Notes under the pieces: generated by a model | Database searches by the model: none | What the model was told of the DNA's origin: nothing | What the model saw: the letters and a program-made list of their open reading frames with translations, nothing else | Origin: Saprospirales bacterium | GTDB lineage: Bacteria > Bacteroidota > Bacteroidia > Chitinophagales > JADJOU01 | Direction of reading: 5' to 3' | DNA length: 5,505 nucleotides | NCBI GenBank assembly: GCA_947461165.1 | Contig: CANHJR010000103.1 | Span: forward strand, 1-5,505 | Made by a program: the position numbers and the translations under genes | Part shown: positions 1-5,505 of the stretch, one piece after another | How the letters are laid out: the number at the start of each line of letters is the position of its first letter | Numbering within the stretch: position 1 is the first letter of the stretch

Positions 1-112
1 GATATCAGAAGATTATATATGGGTGCAAAGTTCAATTTTTGACCTTAAATGCTTTTGAATTAGTATCATTATCCGTGTTGAATTTAGAAAATAATATTGT
101 AGATATATTCGC

Positions 113-120
113 TATCTTTG
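113..120 (+). promoter_or_regulatory. Bacteroidota-type -7 promoter element upstream of sucA
   Basis: The octamer TATCTTTG matches the Bacteroidota primary-sigma -7 consensus TAnnTTTG at every fixed position. It ends 24 bases before the ATG at 145, so transcription starting a few bases downstream would give a leader of roughly 15-20 bases. The -33 element is poor: no TTG lies at the usual 17-23 base spacing, and the nearest ones (78-80 and 97-99) are too far and too close. The element overlaps a possible TTG start at 118, which argues against that TTG being the translation start. The match and spacing are seen in the sequence; promoter activity is inferred. Confidence 0.7.
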
Positions 121-144
121 CCTCAATTTACCAAAATAGATTCG

Positions 145-2871
145 ATGCAAAATCAATTTTCTTTTATCGCTAATGCGCATCCTTCGGTTATCGAAGCTAT
201 GTATAACGATTTCAAGTCAGATGCCAATAACGTAGATCCGGAATATGCCAAGTTTTTTGCAGGATTTGATTTTGCGGTCGCCAAGGAATCTACAGGATGT
301 TCGAGCGCTTCTTCTTTCAGTAGTGATGAATTCAAAGTTTATAAATTAATACATACCTATCGTCAGTTTGGGCATTTGCTTTCCGACACCAATCCTATAA
401 AGAAGCGGAAAGACCGGGGTATCAAAATTGATATAGCTAGTTTTGGATTGGCAGACAAGCACCTAACACAGCGGTTTTCTGTTTCATCCGAGATCGGTCT
501 CAGCAATGCGAGTTTACAAGAAATAATCAACAAATTGAACCAAGCCTATATTTCAAAAATAGGCTACGAGTTTCAGTCTGTTCGTGTTGAGGAGGAATTG
601 AATTGGCTTCACGATGCCGCTGAAAAACGATATGCCGAGAGAAAATACTCCATAGATGAGAAGATGAAGGCATTGAAAGGTTTGAACAAAGCCGTTGTTT
701 TCGAAGAATTTCTAGGAAAAAAATATATAGGAGAGAAGCGATTTTCATTGGAAGGAGGGGAGTCTACCATACCTGCTCTGGAGACGATTATCGAAAGTGC
801 AGCCAAATACGGCACAAAAGAAGTCATTCTCGGTATGGCTCATAGAGGTAGATTGAATGTCTTGGTCAATATTTTGCAGAAAACGTATGAAAATATTTTT
901 AATGAGTTTGATGGTACGAATATCGATGAGACAGCTGGTGATGGTGATGTGAAATATCACAAAGGCTACCAGACAATTTATCCAACTCCGTACGGTGAAA
1001 TGTATCTTAATTTACAAGCAAATCCATCTCATTTAGAAGCAGTTAATCCTGTGGTTTTAGGTTTTGCGCGTGCCAAGGCAGATATTCTATATGATAAAGA
1101 TTATTCGAAAGTTCTTCCTATCATAATACACGGCGATGCGGCGGTCGCTGGTCAAGGTATCGGTCAAGAAATGATACAAATGTCTCAGTTGAGAGGTTAT
1201 GGCAATCATGGTACGATCCATTTTGTGATCAATAATCAGATAGGTTTTACAACTGATTTTGACGATGCAAGAAGTTCAGATTATTGTACAGCAATAGCCA
1301 ATATGCTCAATTGTCCAGTATTCCATGTCAATGGTGATAGTGTAGAGGATGTCATTTATGTTTGTGAATTGGCCGCTGAATATCGCGCCAAATTCAAAAA
1401 AGATGTTTTTGTCGATATGGTTTGCTATCGAAAACACGGGCATAACGAGAGCGATGATCCAAAATATACTCAACCTGAGATGTATTCAATCATTGCAAAA
1501 AAGAAAAATCCACGTGATATCTATGCTGAATTTCTTGCTAGTCAAGGGGCTACAGAGGCAGATCTCGTCAAAAAAATGGACAAAGAGCTGTATGATAATC
1601 TTCAGGACCGACTGAACAAGGTCAAAGAAGAAACTAAAGACTATAAGTATCGACATCACGAAAAGGCATGGATGCAATTGGTGAAGGCACGTGGTGCTGA
1701 TTTTGAAGCTAGTCCAAAAACCAACATCTCCAAAAAAGATTTTGAGGAGATTGCAAATAAGATATGCACCTATCCAGCTGGGTTTTCACCATTGAAGAAA
1801 GTGGAAAAGCAATTGGCCGATTGGAAATCTAGAATGCTTGACAAACAGGAATTGGATTGGCAAGCTGGAGAACTTCTCGCCTATGCCAGTTTATTGAAGG
1901 AAGGCAAAACGGTTCGGCTATCAGGAGAAGATGTCAAGCGTGGCACATTCTCACATCGACATGCTTCTATTTTTGATCAGAATAATGGAACGGAGTTTTG
2001 CAGATTGAGCCAAATTTCCAAAGATCAGGCTACCATGCAAATTTATAATTCTTTATTATCAGAGTATGCAGTATTGGGTTATGAGTTTGGTTATTCTATT
2101 GCGAGCCCGGATCAGTTAGTGATATGGGAGGCGCAATTTGGTGATTTTTCCAATGGCGCTCAAATTATCATCGATCAGTTTATCATGTCGTCTGAGACAA
2201 AGTGGAAGGTTGGGTCTGGTATGGTTCTTTTGCTTCCACATGGATATGAAGGACAGGGTCCGGAGCATTCTAGTGCTCGCATGGAGCGTTTTCTTCAGCA
2301 ATGCGCCGAATTCAATGTTCAAGTTTGCAATATCACGACGCCGGCAAATTACTTCCATGCCATTCGACGACAATTGGCGCGAAATTTCAGAACGCCACTC
2401 GTCATTATGTCGCCAAAATCATTGCTTCGACATCCAAAATGCGTAAGTTCTACTGCGGATATTACAACTGGAGGCTTTCAAGAACTAATAGATGATGCTC
2501 AGGCAGATGTCAAAAAAGTAAAACGTGTACTTCATTGTACCGGAAAGATATACTATGAGCTTCTTGCAAAGAAAGAGGAGGACAAGCGTGATGATATTGC
2601 AATTGTGAGGTTAGAGCAGATTTATCCTATACCTATCCAACAATTGGAAAATGTATTTTCAAAATACAAGTCTGCCGAACATGTTTGGGTTCAAGAAGAG
2701 CCTGCAAATATGGGTGCTTGGACTTATTTGTTGGATCGGCAATTTCGGATGAAAGGTGAAGTCATCTATAAATTGGTGGCCCGAAAAACCTCTGCATCAC
2801 CTGCAACTGGCAATAAGAAACAACATGCGATCGAAGTTCAAGACCTTATGAATCGAGCTTTTGGTAAATAA
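145..2871 (+). CDS. sucA: 2-oxoglutarate dehydrogenase E1 component (thiamine diphosphate-dependent)
   Basis: This is the E1 subunit of the 2-oxoglutarate dehydrogenase complex. It decarboxylates 2-oxoglutarate on thiamine diphosphate and passes the succinyl group to the lipoyl arm of E2 (citric acid cycle, cytoplasm). The 908 residues are close to the family's usual length (about 930 in E. coli). An N-terminal E2-binding segment carries NVDPEYAKFFAGFDF (about residues 29-43). The cofactor half follows, with GMAHRGR (His233), YHKG (His272), NPSHLE (293-298), the GDAA motif (330-333) paired with NNQIGFTT (363-370), and RKHGHNE (429-435). The pyrimidine-binding half has SGED (593-596), with Glu595 as the likely cofactor-activating glutamate, RGTFSHRH (599-606), and LPHGYEGQGPEHSSAR (697-712). 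The C-terminal domain has MSPKSLLRHP (755-764) and QEEPANMGAW (850-859). No key residue is missing and no frameshift is visible. ATG145 is preferred over TTG118, which would add nine residues, because TTG118 lies inside the -7 element. An in-frame stop at 100-102 excludes any earlier start. sucB does not follow. Confidence 0.97.
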   Translation: MQNQFSFIANAHPSVIEAMYNDFKSDANNVDPEYAKFFAGFDFAVAKESTGCSSASSFSSDEFKVYKLIHTYRQFGHLLSDTNPIKKRKDRGIKIDIASFGLADKHLTQRFSVSSEIGLSNASLQEIINKLNQAYISKIGYEFQSVRVEEELNWLHDAAEKRYAERKYSIDEKMKALKGLNKAVVFEEFLGKKYIGEKRFSLEGGESTIPALETIIESAAKYGTKEVILGMAHRGRLNVLVNILQKTYENIFNEFDGTNIDETAGDGDVKYHKGYQTIYPTPYGEMYLNLQANPSHLEAVNPVVLGFARAKADILYDKDYSKVLPIIIHGDAAVAGQGIGQEMIQMSQLRGYGNHGTIHFVINNQIGFTTDFDDARSSDYCTAIANMLNCPVFHVNGDSVEDVIYVCELAAEYRAKFKKDVFVDMVCYRKHGHNESDDPKYTQPEMYSIIAKKKNPRDIYAEFLASQGATEADLVKKMDKELYDNLQDRLNKVKEETKDYKYRHHEKAWMQLVKARGADFEASPKTNISKKDFEEIANKICTYPAGFSPLKKVEKQLADWKSRMLDKQELDWQAGELLAYASLLKEGKTVRLSGEDVKRGTFSHRHASIFDQNNGTEFCRLSQISKDQATMQIYNSLLSEYAVLGYEFGYSIASPDQLVIWEAQFGDFSNGAQIIIDQFIMSSETKWKVGSGMVLLLPHGYEGQGPEHSSARMERFLQQCAEFNVQVCNITTPANYFHAIRRQLARNFRTPLVIMSPKSLLRHPKCVSSTADITTGGFQELIDDAQADVKKVKRVLHCTGKIYYELLAKKEEDKRDDIAIVRLEQIYPIPIQQLENVFSKYKSAEHVWVQEEPANMGAWTYLLDRQFRMKGEVIYKLVARKTSASPATGNKKQHAIEVQDLMNRAFGK

Positions 2872-2896
2872 GGTGTTTTATCAGTTTCTCAAAACA

Positions 2897-2904
2897 TAAA
2901 TTTG
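2897..2904 (+). promoter_or_regulatory. Bacteroidota-type -7 promoter element upstream of the membrane-protein gene
   Basis: TAAATTTG is a perfect TAnnTTTG match in the 55-base gap after sucA. It ends 22 bases before the ATG at 2927, almost the same geometry as the sucA promoter. A T-rich stretch (TTTT, 2876-2879) lies 17 bases upstream and could serve as a weak -33 element, but the G of the TTTG consensus is missing. No terminator-like hairpin with a T-tract lies between sucA and this point, so the downstream gene may be transcribed both from here and by read-through from sucA. The match is seen; the function is inferred, and the local AT-richness makes a chance match easier. Confidence 0.6.
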
Positions 2905-2926
2905 TATAAGCTAAACTTAAAATAAT

Positions 2927-3475
2927 ATGGAACAATTGGTAGTAAATGAAGGAAATAAACTAGATTTAATGACCTCTGCGAAATGGGGTAAATTTTTTGT
3001 AATACTCGGTTACATCGCAGTAGTGTTAATGGTACTTGCTGGAGTATTTACCATTGTCTTATCGGTTACAAGGTCTGGACTAATTGGATCTGGTATTGCC
3101 GGAATGATGTCAATATTAGGTTTTTTATATGTGGCAATTGCTGCTGCGTATTTTTTTATGGTAAGAATTATGCATAAAATGGTTACTGGATTTAAAAAAG
3201 CAGTATCAAATAGCAGCCAGAATGATCTTAATGATGGATTTAGCAATATGGCTAAAGGCTATAAGTATGCTGGTTATTTCACTATAGTTACCTTGGTTCT
3301 TTATCTCTTATTTCTAGTTGGATTTGCAGCCAGTGCCGCATTCTTTGGAGAAGATATGTATGGAAAGGATAGTGAAGAAATACCTGTGATGACAGAAATG
3401 GAAAGTCCATTGGATGAAGATGCTACAGAGGAAGCTGCGGCAGTAGCAATCGATGATACGGTTGAGGTCAAATAG
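2927..3475 (+). CDS. Small three-helix inner-membrane protein with acidic C-terminal tail (DUF5362-like), function unknown
   Basis: This is a 182-residue protein of unknown function. Three hydrophobic segments are clear: residues about 22-47, 56-80 and 115-140. The first is preceded by an SAKWGKFF motif. The loop between helices 2 and 3 (81-114) is rich in Lys (84, 90, 91, 110, 113) and contains NDLNDGFSNMAKGYKYAGYF. From memory, this arrangement (AKW-KF before helix 1, then a polar loop with a short helical repeat before helix 3) resembles the DUF5362 family of Bacteroidota membrane proteins; I could not check this by search. The positive-inside rule suggests N-in/C-out, placing the tail in the periplasm. 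The tail (141-182) has 15 Asp/Glu and only 2 Lys. There is no signal peptide distinct from helix 1. The ATG is preceded by an A-rich leader without a Shine-Dalgarno sequence, as is normal in Bacteroidota. The gene lies 55 bases after sucA, has its own -7 element, and ends at a strong terminator. Confidence 0.85.
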   Translation: MEQLVVNEGNKLDLMTSAKWGKFFVILGYIAVVLMVLAGVFTIVLSVTRSGLIGSGIAGMMSILGFLYVAIAAAYFFMVRIMHKMVTGFKKAVSNSSQNDLNDGFSNMAKGYKYAGYFTIVTLVLYLLFLVGFAASAAFFGEDMYGKDSEEIPVMTEMESPLDEDATEEAAAVAIDDTVEVK

Positions 3476-3478
3476 TGT

Positions 3479-3493
3479 TTGTTCTGAGAACAA
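3479..3493. repeat. 15-base perfect inverted repeat after the membrane-protein gene
   Basis: TTGTTCT-G-AGAACAA is a perfect odd palindrome with 7-base arms around one central G. It begins three bases after the TAG stop of the membrane-protein gene and ends 10 bases before the terminator stem. With a one-base centre it would form only a short RNA hairpin (about five pairs after opening the loop). It could be a protein-binding site, an upstream accessory hairpin of the terminator, or chance. No second copy was noticed in the window. Confidence 0.5.
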
Positions 3494-3503
3494 TAAATTT
3501 AAG

Positions 3504-3532
3504 GGACTCCAGTTTTGGAGTCCTTTTTTTTT
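3504..3532 (+). terminator. Rho-independent terminator between convergent genes
   Basis: A seven-pair stem GGACTCC/GGAGTCC (3504-3510 with 3517-3523) encloses the six-base loop AGTTTT, of which the outer A-T may also pair. Nine uninterrupted T follow (3524-3532). This is a strong intrinsic terminator for the + strand membrane-protein gene, and for sucA if there is read-through. Read on the - strand, the same stem begins 11 bases past the uup stop but is followed only by a mixed T-rich stretch (CTTAAATTTATTG), so it may also stop uup transcription, less efficiently. Confidence 0.9.
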
Positions 3533-3534
3533 AC

Positions 3535-5400
3535 TTAAGCTTGTTTGTCTGCCAATTCTAACCACCGATTATTGTGATTTTCGATGATCGTGGCTATTTC
3601 TGTTAGTCGTTTATTGATTTTCTCAAGCTCTTCAAAGTTCAATTGTTCACCAAGCCGAAGTGTAAGATTGGATTGTTCCAGTTCCAATTCTGGCAATTCT
3701 TTCTCAATCTTAGACAGTTCGCGTTGCTCGTTATAAGTGAGTCCTGGTTTTGCTTTTTTTGGGTCTTCCGTCGTTTTGGTAGGTTCTGATGCCTTGGGTT
3801 CTGAGTACTGTGCTACTTTATTGGCTTGTTGCTCCAATCGGTACTCGGTATAGGTTCCATAATAGTCTCTAATTTTCCCTTGACCTTCGAAGGCAAACAA
3901 GTGCTCAACACAGTTGTCAAGAAAATACCTATCATGGGATATGACGATGACACAACCTTCAAATTCTTCTATAAACTCTTGTAAGACGTTGAGGGTTACG
4001 ATATCCAAATCATTGGTAGGTTCATCTAGAATCAAGAAATTAGGATTTAACATCAAGGTTCGGATCAGAGATAGTCGACGTTTTTCTCCACCGCTTAGCT
4101 TCTTGACCAATACATAGTGTTGATGAGAAGGGAAGAGAAAGCGCTCAAGCATCTGAGACGCTGAGTAATTTTTACCACCTTTGAGAGGAATGAATTCTGC
4201 CGCTTCTTTGATGATTTCGATCATTCTTTTCTCACCATCCCATTCGTTGTTTTCTTGGCGATAATACCCTATTTTGACCGTGTCACCGACGATGACTTCG
4301 CCACGATCTGGCTTTTCGATTCCCATGATCATATTGAGAAATGTCGTTTTTCCGACACCATTTTTTCCGACAATACCTACTTTTTCAAAACGCTTAAACT
4401 TATAGTCAAAGTCTTTGATAATTTTGAGCTCACCAAATGATTTCGTCGCTTTATGAAATTCTAGAATTTTACTCCCAAGTCTGTTCTCAACTGTTTCCAA
4501 TTTGAGCTTTTCGTCTTTATGCTTTAGGATGGTTTTGTCTTCTATTTCTCCAAAGTTTGATATTCTGGATTTCGCCTTGGTCGTTCTTGCTTTTGGCTGG
4601 CGACTCATCCATTCCTTTTCGCGACGAAAAATGTTTTTTAACTTCTCGTTTTGAGAATAAAGAATTTCGATCTGATTTTGCTTCTTCTCAAGATAGTAGG
4701 CATAATTGCCGTTATATTTCTGAATTTTCCCATTCTCTAATTCCACAATTTGATTGCAGACGGTATCTAGAAAGTAGCGATCGTGTGTGATAATCATCAT
4801 TGTCATATCTCGACTTCGTAGATAGTTTTCAAGCCATTCGATCATCTCCGGGTCTAGGTGATTCGTAGGCTCATCCATTAGGATCAAATCTGGTTCTTCG
4901 ATCAATATGGCGGATAAGGCAACTCGTTTTTTTTGACCGCCCGAAAGTGAACCTGCTTTTTGGTCTAAATTGTATATATTCAGTTTGCCAAGAATCTGAC
5001 TCATTCGCGACTCCAAGTCCCAGATTTGCAATTTATCCATGTCTAGCATAGCTGCTTCTAGGGAATGATTTTCAGGATCTTCTGTGGCTTTCTGATATCG
5101 TTCTATTGCTTGAAACTTTTCTGATTGTTGAGCATAGAGCACTTCTTTGATCGTCTTGTCGCCATCTAAAATGGTGTCCTGAGGCAAGTACCCTACTTTG
5201 ATGTCGGGATGAATATTGAATTTTGCAGCACTATTGGGTAATTCTTCTCCAAAAATCATTTTGAATAGTGTCGTTTTTCCTGTACCATTTTTGGCTACTA
5301 GGGCTATTTTATCTCCTTTGTTGATATAGAAATTGACATCATCAAAGATGATTTTATCACCATAATGAATAGTAAGGTTTTCGACTGCGAGGTAATTCAT
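3535..5400 (-). CDS. uup: ABC-F family ATPase, Uup type
   Basis: This soluble 621-residue ABC-F protein has tandem ATPase domains and no membrane segments. Members act on ribosomes rather than as transporters; E. coli Uup (635 residues) has been linked to transposon excision and to ribosome or DNA branch intermediates. Domain 1: Walker A AKNGTGKT (36-43), Q-loop Gln74, signature LSGGQ (152-156), Walker B LILMDEPT (172-179), switch His206. The inter-domain linker (about 225-300) is charged and carries EWMSRQPKARTTKAKSRI (263-280), typical of Uup-like proteins. Domain 2: Walker A GKNGVGKT (345-352), Gln382, LSGGE (435-439), Walker B FLILDEPT (455-462), switch His489. A Pro/Lys/Thr-rich hinge (about 533-553) leads to a C-terminal coiled coil (about 555-617) beginning LTYNEQRELSKIEKELPELE, the mark of Uup over other ABC-F members. 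Both catalytic glutamates (177, 460) are present, so it should hydrolyse ATP. The first Gly of Walker A in domain 1 is Ala. No -7 element is visible upstream, which suggests co-transcription with the gene ending at 5417. Confidence 0.9.
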   Translation of the reverse strand: MNYLAVENLTIHYGDKIIFDDVNFYINKGDKIALVAKNGTGKTTLFKMIFGEELPNSAAKFNIHPDIKVGYLPQDTILDGDKTIKEVLYAQQSEKFQAIERYQKATEDPENHSLEAAMLDMDKLQIWDLESRMSQILGKLNIYNLDQKAGSLSGGQKKRVALSAILIEEPDLILMDEPTNHLDPEMIEWLENYLRSRDMTMMIITHDRYFLDTVCNQIVELENGKIQKYNGNYAYYLEKKQNQIEILYSQNEKLKNIFRREKEWMSRQPKARTTKAKSRISNFGEIEDKTILKHKDEKLKLETVENRLGSKILEFHKATKSFGELKIIKDFDYKFKRFEKVGIVGKNGVGKTTFLNMIMGIEKPDRGEVIVGDTVKIGYYRQENNEWDGEKRMIEIIKEAAEFIPLKGGKNYSASQMLERFLFPSHQHYVLVKKLSGGEKRRLSLIRTLMLNPNFLILDEPTNDLDIVTLNVLQEFIEEFEGCVIVISHDRYFLDNCVEHLFAFEGQGKIRDYYGTYTEYRLEQQANKVAQYSEPKASEPTKTTEDPKKAKPGLTYNEQRELSKIEKELPELELEQSNLTLRLGEQLNFEELEKINKRLTEIATIIENHNNRWLELADKQA

Positions 5401-5416
5401 TTATTCGATTTGGGGG

Positions 5417-5505
5417 TTAAATTTTAATTTGTAATGCGAGGAAAGCTCCTAGATAGTTATACTGATCCTGAAGTAATAATTGGTCAGAACTATGAACGTA
5501 TTTTA
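5417..5505 (-). CDS. Probable 3' end of an upstream gene, possibly an outer-membrane beta-barrel protein (partial)
   Basis: On the - strand a frame is open from the window edge (first full codon at 5503-5501) for 28 codons and stops at TAA (5419-5417), 16 bases before the uup ATG. The last residues, YNYLGAFLALQIKI, alternate polar or small with hydrophobic residues, as in the closing strand of outer-membrane beta-barrels. The last residue is Ile rather than the usual Phe, Tyr or Trp. The 16-base spacing and the absence of any CAAAnnTA (the reverse-strand -7 element) before uup favour an operon. The competing reading is a + strand frame starting at ATG 5434 that is also open to the edge for 24 codons; only one can be real. 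No family can be named from so short a piece. Confidence 0.42.
   Translation of the reverse strand, partial: KYVHSSDQLLLQDQYNYLGAFLALQIKI

Noticed and set aside
28..46. Imperfect hairpin AAGTTCAA/TTGACCTT with a three-base loop, possibly a terminator of a gene to the left
   Set aside because: It has one mismatch, low GC and no T-tract after it on the + strand; too weak to call.
2..58. Open frame running in from the left edge on the + strand and stopping at 56-58, possibly the end of a preceding gene
   Set aside because: Only 18 codons with no recognisable motif. Another frame is open from base 3 to about 170 through the promoter and the start of sucA, so short open frames here are not informative.
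118..144. TTG start giving a 917-residue SucA
   Set aside because: The TTG is part of the -7 promoter element and the extra nine residues are not recognisable as family sequence; ATG145 fits better.
1349..1615. Open frames of 60-100 codons in other frames of sucA, uup and the membrane-protein gene on both strands
   Set aside because: They lie entirely or mostly inside well-supported genes, have no family features, and follow from the coding pattern of the real gene.
2872..2926. GTTTT/AAAAC and TAAG/CTTA short inverted repeats after sucA as a possible terminator
   Set aside because: Arms are only 4-5 AT-rich pairs and no T-tract follows, so they should not terminate transcription.
5434..5505. 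Possible + strand gene start (ATG 5434) open for 24 codons to the edge
   Set aside because: It overlaps the more protein-like - strand frame, has no suitably spaced promoter, and nothing in its residues is recognisable. Kept only as an alternative in the findings.

Overview
The window looks like an ordinary core-genome stretch from a member of the Bacteroidota. Four things suggest this. Two perfect matches to the Bacteroidota -7 promoter element (TAnnTTTG) sit 22-24 bases upstream of start codons. No start codon is preceded by a recognisable Shine-Dalgarno sequence. The base composition is AT-leaning. The small membrane protein resembles a family I know mainly from Bacteroidota. I cannot resolve the genus.

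Layout, left to right: bases 1-112 are non-coding as far as I can see. A -7 promoter element (113-120) drives sucA (145-2871, +), the E1 subunit of the 2-oxoglutarate dehydrogenase complex, 908 residues and apparently intact. A 55-base gap with no terminator carries a second -7 element (2897-2904). It precedes a 182-residue three-helix membrane protein (2927-3475, +) with a strongly acidic C-terminal tail. A 15-base perfect inverted repeat (3479-3493) and a strong hairpin-plus-T-tract terminator (3504-3532) follow. The terminator sits between this gene and a convergent gene, uup (3535-5400, -), a 621-residue ABC-F ATPase of the Uup type with two nucleotide-binding domains and a C-terminal coiled coil. 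Sixteen bases upstream of uup, on the same strand, lies what is probably the 3' end of another gene (5417 to the window edge), which may encode an outer-membrane beta-barrel protein.

How the genes relate: sucA is a citric-acid-cycle gene, but its usual partner sucB (E2, dihydrolipoyl succinyltransferase) does not follow it here. The membrane protein may be co-transcribed with sucA by read-through and also has its own promoter. uup belongs to a separate, opposite transcription unit. I see no mobile element, CRISPR array, tRNA or rRNA, and nothing that amounts to a new multi-gene system. The points most worth a second look are the start codon of sucA, the sucA/sucB separation, the acidic-tailed membrane protein next to sucA, and the contested right edge.
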